From Martelella mediterranea DSM 17316 (GTDB taxonomy: Bacteria; Pseudomonadota; Alphaproteobacteria; Rhizobiales; Rhizobiaceae): DNA of 64,000 bases. Of the stretch, positions 8,674 to 18,145 are shown piece after piece. A program made the translations under genes and the position numbers. The notes beneath the pieces are model-generated. The model had not been told where the DNA came from and did not search any database. It saw only the letters and a list, made by a program, of their open reading frames with translations. The stretch lies in the NCBI RefSeq assembly GCF_002043005.1, contig NZ_CP020330.1, forward strand, positions 496,001-560,000, written 5' to 3'. The stretch's first letter is position 1. The number at the start of each line of letters is the position of its first letter.

Positions 8674-9705
8674 ATGCACCTGCGCTATCTGGAGATTTTT
8701 GTCAGGCGGCTTGCCGGCTTCGTGCTGGTTCTTTTCGTATTGTCGCTGATGATCTTCGTGCTCGCCCGCGTGGTGCCCGGCGATCCGGCCCGCATGACGC
8801 TCGGCCCGAGCGCGACGCAGGACCAGGTCGACCAGCTTCGCGCGCGCATGGGGCTCGACCAGCCCATCCTCGTGCAATATGGCCGCTATATCGGTAAGGC
8901 GCTCCAGGGCGATCTCGGGGACTCGATCGTCTCCGGCAACCCGGTGAGCCGCGATATCCGGGAATTCCTGCCGGCGACGCTCGAGCTGATCATCGCCACG
9001 GTGATCATCGAGCTTGTCTTCGCCATCCCCCTCGGCGTCATCACGGCCCGCTATCGCAATAGCTGGATCGACAATGCCGGGCGGCTGTTTTCGCTTGTCG
9101 GCGTCACCATTCCGGCCTTTCTGTTCGCCATCACGCTTCAGCTCGTCGCGGCTCGTTTCTTTCCGTCATGGCCCATTCTCGGCCGGGTCGACTACAATCT
9201 CGGCGCGCCCTCGGGGCCGACCGGCTTTCTGCTGGTCGACGCCGTGCTCGCCGGCCGCGGCGATGTGTTTCTGAGCGCGCTCGCCCATCTTGCACTGCCC
9301 GCCACCGCGCTGGCCATGGCCGGTATCGGCCAGATCACCCGCATCACCCGTTCGGCCATGATCGACAACCTCAGGCGCGACCATGTGCTGACGCTGAAAT
9401 CCTTCGGCGTGCCCGAGCCGGTGATCGTGTTCCGCTATCTGCTGAAGCTGTCGTCGATCGCACCGCTGACGATCATGGGGCTCGAATTCGCCTCGCTGAT
9501 CGGCAATGCCTTCGTGGTCGAGATGGTGTTTTCCTGGGGTGGCTTCGCCTCCTACGGCCTGACGGCCATCCTGCAGAAGGATCTGAATGCGCTGATGGCC
9601 GTGGTCCTGGTCTCCGGCGTGTTCTTCATCGTCGCCAATCTCGTCATCGACATCGTCGTCAGCATCATCGACCCGCGCCTGCGCTTTGGGGAGGCTGGAC
9701 AATGA
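8674..9705 (+). CDS. Dipeptide/oligopeptide-type ABC permease (DppB-like)
   Basis: Inner-membrane permease of 343 aa. It has the DppB/OppB start (hydrophobic helix, then ARVVPGDPARMTLG), five or six further helices and a cytoplasmic EAA-type loop near DNLRRDHVLTLKSFG. It pairs with the DppC-like protein, whose ATG overlaps its stop (ATGA). This family carries peptides but also nickel, opines, glutathione and other solutes, so the name gives only the fold. It is the first gene of an operon that ends with the binding protein at 17706. Confidence 0.9.
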   Translation: MHLRYLEIFVRRLAGFVLVLFVLSLMIFVLARVVPGDPARMTLGPSATQDQVDQLRARMGLDQPILVQYGRYIGKALQGDLGDSIVSGNPVSRDIREFLPATLELIIATVIIELVFAIPLGVITARYRNSWIDNAGRLFSLVGVTIPAFLFAITLQLVAARFFPSWPILGRVDYNLGAPSGPTGFLLVDAVLAGRGDVFLSALAHLALPATALAMAGIGQITRITRSAMIDNLRRDHVLTLKSFGVPEPVIVFRYLLKLSSIAPLTIMGLEFASLIGNAFVVEMVFSWGGFASYGLTAILQKDLNALMAVVLVSGVFFIVANLVIDIVVSIIDPRLRFGEAGQ

Positions 9706-10562
9706 GCGAGCAGACAGGCCTGACGGCGGGCTACATGACCTGGTATCGCTTCAGCCGCAATCCGGCTGCCGTCATCGGCGGGCTGATCGTGCTTTCGGTG
9801 CTGCTGATGGCAGCCGCAGCCCCCTGGATCACGCCGTTTCCCGACCATGTCGGCGCCGTCGTCGATTTCCGCAACCGCCATGTGGCGCCGAATGCCGTCA
9901 ACTGGTTCGGCACCGATAAGGCCGGGCGCGACATCTTCTCGCGCACGATCTTCGGTTTCCGCGTCTCGCTGCTGCTGGTCGTCGGCGTCCTCGGCATCTC
10001 CGTGCCGGTCGGCGCGGTGCTCGGCATGGTGTCCGGCTATTTCGGCGGCTGGTGGGAGCGCATCATCACCGGGCTCACCAATGTCATGCTCGCCATGCCG
10101 CCGCTGGTCATGGCGCTTGCCATCGGCAATATCCTCCAGCCGAACCTGATCAACGCGATGATTGCGATCACCCTGCTCTGGTGGACCTGGCACGCCCGCC
10201 TCGTCTATCGCGTCACCCGCTCGATCGCGACCGAGGATTTCATCGAGGCCGCACGGCTTGCCGGCGCCGGCCCGCTGCATATCCTGTTTCGCGAAATCCT
10301 GCCCAACTGCGTCTCGGTCATCTCGGTCAAGACGACGCTCGATGCCGCCTTCGTCATCCTGTTCGGCGCGACGCTTTCCTTCCTCGGCTTCGGGGTGAAG
10401 CCGCCGACGCCCGACCTCGGCTCCATGGTCGCCGACGGACGCCAGTTCCTGCCGGAGAAATGGTGGGAGGTGCTCGCCCCCGGCTTTGCCATCTTCTACG
10501 CCACGCTCGGCTTCAACCTTCTGGGCGACGGGCTGCGCGACATGTTCGACGTGGAGGCCTAA
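9702..10562 (+). CDS. Dipeptide-type ABC permease (DppC-like)
   Basis: Second permease subunit, 286 aa. The real start is the ATG that overlaps the previous stop codon. It has the DppC N-terminal helix, the loop FGTDKAGRDIFSR, which is conserved in this family, and an EAA-type segment (EDFIEAARLAGAGPLHILF). It is translationally coupled to its partner. The gene ends 4 nt before the ATPase gene. Confidence 0.92.
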   Translation: MSEQTGLTAGYMTWYRFSRNPAAVIGGLIVLSVLLMAAAAPWITPFPDHVGAVVDFRNRHVAPNAVNWFGTDKAGRDIFSRTIFGFRVSLLLVVGVLGISVPVGAVLGMVSGYFGGWWERIITGLTNVMLAMPPLVMALAIGNILQPNLINAMIAITLLWWTWHARLVYRVTRSIATEDFIEAARLAGAGPLHILFREILPNCVSVISVKTTLDAAFVILFGATLSFLGFGVKPPTPDLGSMVADGRQFLPEKWWEVLAPGFAIFYATLGFNLLGDGLRDMFDVEA

Positions 10563-10566
10563 CAAC

Positions 10567-12249
10567 ATGGCCATCCCCCTCCTCAAGGTCGAGAACCTCA
10601 ATATCGCCTTCACCGGCTATGGCCGTCGCAGCCATGTGCTGAAGAATGTCGGCTTCGAGATCGCCGCCGGCGAGCGCGTGGCGCTGATCGGCGAGACCGG
10701 CTCCGGCAAGTCGGTAACCTCGAAGGCGATCCTCGGCACGCTTCCCGACAATGCCGTGATCGAAAGCGGCGATATCGCCTATCGCGGCGCGAGCGTGTTT
10801 ACGATGCCGCCCCGGGAGCGGGAGGGGCTGAAGGGCACCGCCTTCTCGATCATCATGCAGGACCCGTTGTCCTCGTTCAATCCGGTCTTCAAGGTCGGCC
10901 GCCTGCTGGATGACGTGCTCTATTATGCCGACCGGCGCAACGCCGTCGTCAGCAATGCGGGAGATCGCAGAAAGCGGATCTTCGACGTGCTTCGCCGGGT
11001 TCAGCTTGCCGATCCGGAGCGGATTTTCGCGGCCTGGCCGAACGAGCTATCCGGCGGTATGCGCCAGCGCGTGCTGATCGCGCTTTCGCTGCTGCACCAG
11101 CCGGAGCTTCTGATCGCCGACGAGCCGGGAACCGCGCTCGACGTCACCACCCAGGACGAAATTCTCAAGCTCATCAATCGCCTTGTCGACGACGAGGGGC
11201 TGTCGCTGCTGATGATCACCCACAATCTCGGCGTTGTCCGCCAGACCGCCGACCGGGTGCTGGTGATGCGCCACGGCGAGATCGTCGAACAGGGAACGCT
11301 GTCGGAGGTCTTCACCGCCCCGCGGCAGGCCTACACCCGCGACCTGATGGATGCCGTCCCGCCGCTTTACGGGCCACGCGTTGTCAATCAGCCGGCGAGC
11401 GCAAAGGTGCCGATCGTCACGCTCGAAAATGTCGACAAGGTCTACCAGTCGAAGGGCCTGCTGTTTTCCCGCGGACCGGGGCACCATGCCGCAAAATCGG
11501 TCAATCTCGCGGTCGCCGAAGGCGAGGTTTTCGGCCTTGCGGGCGAAAGCGGCTCGGGCAAGACCACCGTTGCGCGCATGGTCATGCGTCTCGTCAAGCC
11601 GACGTCCGGAACCATCCGTGTCGGTTCGGCGGCAGACGGGACCGATCCCCGCCGGCTGACCCAGATCGTCTATCAGAACCCCGGAACCTCGCTCAATCCG
11701 AAGCGCACCGTGTCGCAGACGCTCTCCGTGCCACTGCGTTATGGCGGCCACGACCGCACGGCGGCGGAGGCGCGCAAGAAGGAACTGATGGCGCTGGTGC
11801 GGCTGCCGGAGAACTTTCTCTCCAAATATCCGCACGAGCTTTCGGGCGGCCAGAAACAGCGTGTCGCCATCGCCCGCGCGCTGGCCGCCGATCCGCGCAT
11901 CATCATCCTCGACGAACCGACATCGGCGCTCGACGTTTCGGTGCAGAAGACGGTGATCGACCTGCTTCTGACGCTGCGGGAAGAACTCGGCCTCACCTAT
12001 GTGATCATCAGTCATGATCTTTCGCTGATGCGCAATTTCTGTTCGCGCATCGCCATCATGCTGAAGGGCGAAATCATCGAGCAGGGCCTGACGGCAGACG
12101 TCTTCGCCCGCCCCGAACACCCCTATACCCGCGCGCTGATCGCGGCCATTCCGGTCTTAAGTGACGCGGAAGAGGCCGAAAAACCAAAGGTCAGCGCCGA
12201 GGAACGCGCCCGCTTTCTGGTGCAGAGCACCGGTGAGCAGGACGGATAA
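10567..12249 (+). CDS. Fused dual ABC ATPase (DppD-DppF type)
   Basis: A single 560-aa chain with two full ABC modules, equivalent to DppD and DppF. Module one: Walker A GETGSGKS, signature LSGGMRQRVLIAL, Walker B LLIADEPGTALD. Module two: GESGSGKTT, LSGGQKQRVAIARAL and IIILDEPTSALDVS. Each module is followed by a short tail of the oligopeptide transporter type (PRQAYTRDLM and PEHPYTRALI). Unlike the sugar ATPases in this window, both ATP sites look intact. It lies within the operon, between DppC and a HyuA-like gene. Confidence 0.93.
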   Translation: MAIPLLKVENLNIAFTGYGRRSHVLKNVGFEIAAGERVALIGETGSGKSVTSKAILGTLPDNAVIESGDIAYRGASVFTMPPREREGLKGTAFSIIMQDPLSSFNPVFKVGRLLDDVLYYADRRNAVVSNAGDRRKRIFDVLRRVQLADPERIFAAWPNELSGGMRQRVLIALSLLHQPELLIADEPGTALDVTTQDEILKLINRLVDDEGLSLLMITHNLGVVRQTADRVLVMRHGEIVEQGTLSEVFTAPRQAYTRDLMDAVPPLYGPRVVNQPASAKVPIVTLENVDKVYQSKGLLFSRGPGHHAAKSVNLAVAEGEVFGLAGESGSGKTTVARMVMRLVKPTSGTIRVGSAADGTDPRRLTQIVYQNPGTSLNPKRTVSQTLSVPLRYGGHDRTAAEARKKELMALVRLPENFLSKYPHELSGGQKQRVAIARALAADPRIIILDEPTSALDVSVQKTVIDLLLTLREELGLTYVIISHDLSLMRNFCSRIAIMLKGEIIEQGLTADVFARPEHPYTRALIAAIPVLSDAEEAEKPKVSAEERARFLVQSTGEQDG

Positions 12250-12302
12250 GACAATGGCAGGACCGCGCGCCCGAGGCGCCGGCAAGACAAGGAGACGACC
12301 CC

Positions 12303-13862
12303 GTGTATCGACTGGGAATTGATGTCGGCGGCACGAATACCGACGCCGTGGTGATGGAAGGCAACAAGGTGCTCTCGGGCGTCAAGGCGGCGACCACGGA
12401 GGATGTGACGAGCGGCGTCATCGAGGCTCTGGAGGGCGCGATCGGCAAGGCGGGCATCGACCGCGCGAAGATCGGCAACGTCATGATCGGCACCACCCAT
12501 TTCACCAATGCCGTGATCGAACGGCGGCACCTCAACAAGGTGGCCGCCATCCGCCTCGGCCTGCCGGCAACCGCCTGCCTGCCGCCGATGGTCGACTGGC
12601 CGGAAGACCTGAAGGGCGTCGTCGGCAATCTCGGCTATCTCGTCAAGGGCGGCTATGAGTTCGACGGGCGCGAGATCTCCCCGCTCGACGAGGCCGAGAT
12701 CGCCCGCATTGCCGGCGAAATCCGCGACAACGACATCAAGGCCGCCGCCATCACCTGCGTCTTCGCGCCGATCAACGACACGATGGAAAAGCAGGCCAAG
12801 GCGCTGATCGAGAAGCATTGCCCCGGCCTGCCTGTGGTGCTTTCGACCGATATCGGCCGCATCGGTCTTCTTGAACGCGAAAGCGCGGCGATCATGAATG
12901 CCAGCCTGCTGTCGCTTGCCGACCGCACCGTCAGCGCCTTTGCGAAGGCGCTCGCCGATGCCGGGCTCACCTGCCCGTTCTTCATCACCCAGAACGACGG
13001 CACGCTGATGGCCGCCGACACCGTGCGCAACTTCCCCGTCCTCACCTTCGCCTCCGGACCGACCAATTCGATGCGGGGTGCTGCCTTTCTCACCGGCGTG
13101 CGCGAAGCGATCGTGGTCGATATCGGCGGCACCACCAGCGATGTCGGGTCGCTGCATCTCGGCTTCCCGCGTCAGGCGGCGACCGTTGTCGATGTCGGCG
13201 GGGTCCGCACCAATTTCCGCATGCCGGATGTGTTCTCGATCGGTCTTGGCGGCGGCTCGCTCGTCAGAAAGGATCACACCGGCAAGGCCACGGTCGGCCC
13301 GCAATCGACCGGCTACCGCATCACCAAGGAGGCAAAGGTGTTCGGCGGCGAGACGCTGACGGCCACCGATATCGCGGTTGCGCTCGGCAAGGCCAGCGTC
13401 GGCGATGCCGCGAAGGTCAAGGACGTCGACCCCACCTTCGCGAAGGCCGCCGAGGCCGAAATCATCGCGCTTCTCGAAAACGCCGTCGAGCGCAGCCGCA
13501 TGTCGCCGGAACCGATCCCGGTGATCGCGGTGGGCGGTGGCTCGATCCTGATGCCCGACCGGCTCGGCGACCTCGAGGTCATCCGGCCGGAAAACTTCGC
13601 CGTCGCCAATGCCGTCGGCGCGGCCATCGCCCAGATCTCCGGCGAGGTCGACCGCGTCTATGCGCTCGAAAACGGCCTGACCCGCGAGCTCTGCCTCGCC
13701 GAGGCCGAGAAGGAGGCGACCGAAAAGGCCATTGCCGCAGGCGCCGTCGCCGACACCATCGAGGTGATCGAACGCGAGGACGTGCCGCTTGCCTATTTGC
13801 CGGGCAATGCCACGCGCATTCACGTCAAGGTCGTTGGAGAGATGGGAGGCATGGATGCCTGA
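12303..13862 (+). CDS. Hydantoinase/oxoprolinase family protein (HyuA-like)
   Basis: 519-aa protein of the hydantoinase A/oxoprolinase family, which uses an actin-like ATPase fold to open cyclic amides. It begins with GTG behind AAGGAG. It has DVGGTNTD at residues 7-14 and a second phosphate-binding loop VVDIGGTTSDVG. A GLGGGS loop and an AVGGGS loop follow. It is the length of an A-domain alone; no HyuB-type partner is present in the window. Instead its stop overlaps the first DUF917 gene by 8 nt. A ring-opening or ATP-dependent hydrolase of the imported compound is plausible; the substrate is unknown. Confidence 0.85.
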   Translation: MYRLGIDVGGTNTDAVVMEGNKVLSGVKAATTEDVTSGVIEALEGAIGKAGIDRAKIGNVMIGTTHFTNAVIERRHLNKVAAIRLGLPATACLPPMVDWPEDLKGVVGNLGYLVKGGYEFDGREISPLDEAEIARIAGEIRDNDIKAAAITCVFAPINDTMEKQAKALIEKHCPGLPVVLSTDIGRIGLLERESAAIMNASLLSLADRTVSAFAKALADAGLTCPFFITQNDGTLMAADTVRNFPVLTFASGPTNSMRGAAFLTGVREAIVVDIGGTTSDVGSLHLGFPRQAATVVDVGGVRTNFRMPDVFSIGLGGGSLVRKDHTGKATVGPQSTGYRITKEAKVFGGETLTATDIAVALGKASVGDAAKVKDVDPTFAKAAEAEIIALLENAVERSRMSPEPIPVIAVGGGSILMPDRLGDLEVIRPENFAVANAVGAAIAQISGEVDRVYALENGLTRELCLAEAEKEATEKAIAAGAVADTIEVIEREDVPLAYLPGNATRIHVKVVGEMGGMDA

Positions 13863-14982
13863 GACCGTCACACGCTCGAAATTCGAATACGATCCCGCCG
13901 ACATCTGGGTCCTGGACCGCGAGGATATCGACGCGCTGGAAATCGGCTCGGCCATTCTCGGCACGGGCGGCGGCGGCAATCCCTATGTCGGCAAGCTCAG
14001 GGCGCGTCAGGCTATCGATGACGGGTTCACGCTCTCCGTACTGCCGCTCGACAAGGTTCCGGACGAGGCCTGCTGCGTGTCGCTCGGCGGCATCGGCGCG
14101 CCGGTTGTTGGCTATGAGCGTATCCGCGAGGGCCGCGAGGGCCTGCGCTGCGTGCGGGCGATCGAGGAGATGCAGGGCTTTCCGGTCGACCTGATCGTCT
14201 GCGAGGAAATCGGCGGCTCCAATGCCATGGAACCGCTGATCGTCGGCGGCATGACCGGGCTTCCGGTGGTCGATTGCGACGGCATGGGCCGCGCCTTTCC
14301 CGAAATGCAGATGACCACCTATTCAATCTACGGCCACACCTCGACGCCGAGCGTGATGTGCGACGTGCATGGCAATATCGTGATCTTCCAGCATGCCGTG
14401 ACGGAACTCTTCCACGAGCGCATGGCGCGGGCCTGCGTGGTGGCCCAGGGTGGCGGATCGGACCTTGCCTCCGCGCCGATGACCGGCACGTTCCTGAAGA
14501 AGTTCGCGATTCCCAATTCCTACACCCAGGCGGTCTCGCTCGGCCGCGCGGTCATCGACGCCAAGCGCCGCCACGCCGATCCGATTGCCGCCATCTGCGA
14601 ACGGGAGAACGGCCGGCATGCATTCTCGGGCAAGATCACCGACCTGAAGCGCCATCTGCGCGGCGGTTTCGTGGTCGGCGAAGCCATGCTGTCCGGCATC
14701 GACAACCATCATGGCGAGGATGCCTCCGTCCTGATCCAGAACGAGAACCTCGTCTTTACCCGTGAGGGCGAGGTGGCGGTTTCGGTTCCCGATCTGATCG
14801 TTGTGCTCGATATCGACAGCGGCCACGCCATCACCACCGAAATGCTGCGCTACGGCCAGCGCGTGGCAATCCTTGCCCTACCGTGCCATCCGCTGCTGCA
14901 GTCTCCGGCAGCGCTCGAAGTCGTCGGCCCGAAGGCCTTCGGATTTCCCGACATCGTCTATCGACCGGTCGCGGGAGGCTGA
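13855..14982 (+). CDS. DUF917 family protein, first of two
   Basis: 375-aa protein of the DUF917 family (also named S-methyl thiohydantoin desulfurase-like). It carries GTGGGGNPY at residues 36-44 and the block DCDGMGRAFPEMQM. The ATG at 13855 lies inside the end of the HyuA-like gene, so translation is coupled. DUF917 genes commonly sit beside hydantoinase-like genes, but most have no proven reaction. Here the pair plus HyuA suggests a multi-subunit or sequential enzyme acting on what the dpp-like transporter imports (inference). Confidence 0.82.
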   Translation: MPETVTRSKFEYDPADIWVLDREDIDALEIGSAILGTGGGGNPYVGKLRARQAIDDGFTLSVLPLDKVPDEACCVSLGGIGAPVVGYERIREGREGLRCVRAIEEMQGFPVDLIVCEEIGGSNAMEPLIVGGMTGLPVVDCDGMGRAFPEMQMTTYSIYGHTSTPSVMCDVHGNIVIFQHAVTELFHERMARACVVAQGGGSDLASAPMTGTFLKKFAIPNSYTQAVSLGRAVIDAKRRHADPIAAICERENGRHAFSGKITDLKRHLRGGFVVGEAMLSGIDNHHGEDASVLIQNENLVFTREGEVAVSVPDLIVVLDIDSGHAITTEMLRYGQRVAILALPCHPLLQSPAALEVVGPKAFGFPDIVYRPVAGG

Positions 14983-14986
14983 AGAC

Positions 14987-16096
14987 ATGGCGAAAACAGT
15001 GATAACAGTCGACGATCTCGACGCCATCGCGCTCGGCGGCGCCTTTCTCGGCACGGGCGGCGGCGGCGATCCCTATATCGGCAAGCTGATGGCGCGCGCG
15101 GCGCTCGCCGCAAACGGCCCGGTGACGCTGATCGACCCGGCCGATGTCGGTGACGACGACCTGTGCGTGCCGGTATTCATGATGGGCGCGCCGACCGTGA
15201 TGCTGGAAAAACTGCCGAGCGGCACGGAAATCATGGCCGCCCTGGATCAGCTCGAGACCTATCTTGGCAAAAAGGCGACCGCGCTGATGTGCGTGGAAGC
15301 GGGCGGGCTCAACTCGACGATCCCCTTCGCCGTGGCCGCCGCGACCGGCCTGCCGCTGATCGACGGCGATGGCATGGGCCGCGCCTTTCCGGAACTGCAA
15401 ATGGTATCCTTCACCATGTCCGGCATCAGCGCGACGCCGCTGGTGCTGGCCGACGACAAGGGCAATTCCGTCCTGATCAACGCCGTCGACAATCTCTGGA
15501 CCGAGCGGCTGGCCCGCGCCGATGCCGTGCAGATGGGCGGCGCGGCGCTGGTCGCCGCCTATTCGATGACCGGCGCGCAAATGCGTGACAGCATCCTGCC
15601 CGGCACGATGACGATGATCCGCGAGATCGGCGAAACGCTGATGGCCGAGCGCAAGGCCCATCGCCATCCGGGCGCTGCGCTCCGTGCCCGGTTTTCAGGC
15701 CATCATCTGTTCACCGGCCGCGTGAACGACATCGAGCGCAAGACGGTCGGCGGCTTTGCCCGCGGCCGCGCTGTCATCAAGGGCACGGACGCCTTTGCGG
15801 GGCGTGAGTTCAGCATCGATTTCCAGAACGAGTTTCTCGTCGCCCGCGATGACACCGGCGCTGTTCTGGCAACGACGCCGGACCTGATCTGCGCGCTCGA
15901 TGCCGATGCCGGCATGCCGGTCACCACCGAACAGATGCGCTACGGCCTGCTGATCGAAATCACCGGCCTGCCGGCCGATCCGAAATGGCGCAGCGACGCG
16001 GGGCTGAACCTCGTTGGGCCTTCCTATTTCGGCTACGACCATGCTTACGCACCTGTAGAAGAGATCAACAATAACAAAAACCTAAACCAGGACTGA
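14987..16096 (+). CDS. DUF917 family protein, second of two
   Basis: 369-aa paralogue of the preceding protein, 4 nt downstream and with GGGAGG before its ATG. It keeps GTGGGGDPY at residues 22-30 and DGDGMGRAFPELQM, so both copies retain the family glycine-rich loop and the second conserved block. The N-terminus is about 14 residues shorter. Two copies in a row in one operon suggest a heteromer rather than redundancy (inference). Confidence 0.82.
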   Translation: MAKTVITVDDLDAIALGGAFLGTGGGGDPYIGKLMARAALAANGPVTLIDPADVGDDDLCVPVFMMGAPTVMLEKLPSGTEIMAALDQLETYLGKKATALMCVEAGGLNSTIPFAVAAATGLPLIDGDGMGRAFPELQMVSFTMSGISATPLVLADDKGNSVLINAVDNLWTERLARADAVQMGGAALVAAYSMTGAQMRDSILPGTMTMIREIGETLMAERKAHRHPGAALRARFSGHHLFTGRVNDIERKTVGGFARGRAVIKGTDAFAGREFSIDFQNEFLVARDDTGAVLATTPDLICALDADAGMPVTTEQMRYGLLIEITGLPADPKWRSDAGLNLVGPSYFGYDHAYAPVEEINNNKNLNQD

Positions 16097-16125
16097 ACAA
16101 AGCTCAAAAAAGAGAGGAACTTGCA

Positions 16126-17706
16126 ATGACACGGAAAATGCTTGCAATCGCAGGGCTGGCTTTGGCGGCCTCGGCAACGACGGCCCTGACGCCCGCCCGC
16201 GCCCAAGACGACAAGGTCTCGATCGTGGTGAACGCCACCCAGGTGTTCGGCACCATCGATCCCGCCCGCATCAACGACTACACCGAATACATGGCGGCCG
16301 TGAACCTCTATGACGGGCTGACGACGGTGGCCGGCGACGGCTCGATCATTCCCCAGCTCGCCGAAAGCTGGACCGTTTCCGACGACAATCTCACCTACAC
16401 CTTCAAGCTGAAGGACGACGCCACCTTCCAGGACGGCTCGCCGGTCGAGGCTTCAGACGTCGTTTACACGCTGAAGCGCCTGCTCGCCATCAACGAGGGT
16501 CCGTCCTACCTTTTCTCCAAGCTCATCGATCCGGAAAAGCTGAAGGCGATCGACAGCCATACCGTCGAAATCGGGCTGACAAAGATCTACGCGCCGTTTC
16601 TGACCACAACCCCACTCATTCTTGTCGTCAACGAGGAAGCGGCGAAGGCCAACAGCGACGACGAATGGGCAAGCGACTACATCGCCAACCACAGCATCGG
16701 CGCCGGACCCTACATGCTGGCCTCGTGGAACCGCGGCTCGCAGATGGTGATCGACCGCTATGACGACTATCATGCCGGCTGGGAGCGCGGCCGCCCGATC
16801 GACGAAATCCGCTTCGTCATCACCAATGACGAAGCCACGGTGAAGGCGCTTGCAACCAAGGGCGAACTTGGAATGTCGGCCGACTCGCAGGCAACGGAGA
16901 CATACGAAGCAATCGCCGCGATGGACGGCTACAAGATCATCGAAACGCCGACGGCGACCGCCCTCTACATCAAGATGAACACCAAGCTTCCGCCGACCGA
17001 CGATATCCATGTCCGCCGGGCAATCGCCTATGCCACGGATTACGACACGATCCGCGAAGCCATCTATCCCGGCTCGCCGCTGTCCGGCCCGATGGCACCG
17101 GCCTTTGCCGATGCTTATCCCGACGACCTTCCCGCACCGGAATACAATCTCGAAAAGGCAAAGGAAGAGCTCGCCAAGTCGAAATATGCCGGGCAGGACA
17201 TCACGCTGACCCATTCCTATGTGGCCGGCCTCTCCTTCGAGGAAGACATTGCGCTTTTGATGCAGGCCAATCTCGAGCAGATCGGCATCACGCTCGATGT
17301 CCGTCCCGAGCCGTGGAACCGGATCACCGAGCTTGCCAGCCAGCCGGAAACGACGCCGAACACGACCCAGGTCTTCAACGGCCCGAGCTATCCCTCGCCC
17401 GACAGCGTGTTCTACGTCCAGTATGATTCCGCGGCCGCCGGTACATGGGCGTCGATGGAGTGGTTGCAGAACCCGGAGATCGACACGCTCATCGACAATG
17501 CCCGGACCACGACGGATGTCGACAAGCAGAACGACATCTACAAGGAGCTTCAGCGCAAGATCGTGGACCTTCAGCCCGACGTCTTCCTGCTCGTCGAAAA
17601 CCGCCGCTATGCCGCAAGCGACTGCCTCCAGGGCTATGAATTCGTGCCGATGATGAGCTGGGACACCGACTTCTCGCGCTTCACCTGGGACTGCAGCGCC
17701 GAATAG
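16126..17706 (+). CDS. Extracellular solute-binding protein family 5
   Basis: Periplasmic binding protein of the DppA/OppA family (526 aa, normal size), with a signal peptide of about 26 residues ending at ARA-QDD. The core shows the family order LYDGLTTVAGDGSIIPQLAES, split by a domain one loop, and later QDGSPVEASDVVYTLKRL. It delivers the substrate to the dpp-like permease. Placing this gene last, after the enzymes, is unusual: the binding-protein gene is normally first. AGAGAGGAA precedes the ATG. Confidence 0.9.
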   Translation: MTRKMLAIAGLALAASATTALTPARAQDDKVSIVVNATQVFGTIDPARINDYTEYMAAVNLYDGLTTVAGDGSIIPQLAESWTVSDDNLTYTFKLKDDATFQDGSPVEASDVVYTLKRLLAINEGPSYLFSKLIDPEKLKAIDSHTVEIGLTKIYAPFLTTTPLILVVNEEAAKANSDDEWASDYIANHSIGAGPYMLASWNRGSQMVIDRYDDYHAGWERGRPIDEIRFVITNDEATVKALATKGELGMSADSQATETYEAIAAMDGYKIIETPTATALYIKMNTKLPPTDDIHVRRAIAYATDYDTIREAIYPGSPLSGPMAPAFADAYPDDLPAPEYNLEKAKEELAKSKYAGQDITLTHSYVAGLSFEEDIALLMQANLEQIGITLDVRPEPWNRITELASQPETTPNTTQVFNGPSYPSPDSVFYVQYDSAAAGTWASMEWLQNPEIDTLIDNARTTTDVDKQNDIYKELQRKIVDLQPDVFLLVENRRYAASDCLQGYEFVPMMSWDTDFSRFTWDCSAE

Positions 17707-18145
17707 CCTGAATGCATGGAGAACGTTACCTCCGCAGTCCGAACCGGCCGTATCGAGCGGGGCTGGCCAGATGGCTGGCCCCGCGTGGCTTTGTCAAAAG
17801 CCTTTCGTTCTTCAGCGAAGTGGTTCGCGCTCAAAATGGTTGCCGGGAGGCGACGCCCGGAAATCGCAAAGCCCCCCCGCTTCGAACGGCCGGTTTGTTC
17901 CGCCGCTGTCCTTTCCTCAGCTGCCCACCGGCAGTATACCGCCTCTTGAGGAGTGAGGTAATGGTAGGCCATGCCGAGCGCGCCAGCTCCCTCGCATAAC
18001 CCTCGCCGAACCCGTCACCGCCAAATAGGGGGGCAATCCTGAGCCTGCCGGCGAGGGCGACCTCGCCGATCACAAAGGACTGAGGAGGCGCGGATAGCCC
18101 GTCTCCTTCTGCCCGGTCGCAAGCGGCGCGCCCTTGGCCACAGCC
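17707..18145. other. 439-nt convergent gap without a confident gene
   Basis: This stretch lies between the ends of two convergent operons. It holds the hairpin at 17757 and a GC-rich remainder. Two overlapping minus-strand frames of about 80 and 112 codons are open across most of it, but they have no recognisable domain, no good ribosome site and overlap each other. I treat them as non-coding or as a decayed repeat. Confidence 0.5.
17757..17784 (+). terminator. Strong hairpin after the dpp-like operon
   Basis: GCGGGGCTGGCCA can pair with TGGCTGGCCCCGC over 13 positions, including two G-T wobbles, with a 2-nt turn. It starts 50 nt after the binding-protein stop. No T-tract follows. Because the next gene is convergent, it may serve as a barrier for both directions. 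Confidence 0.5.
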
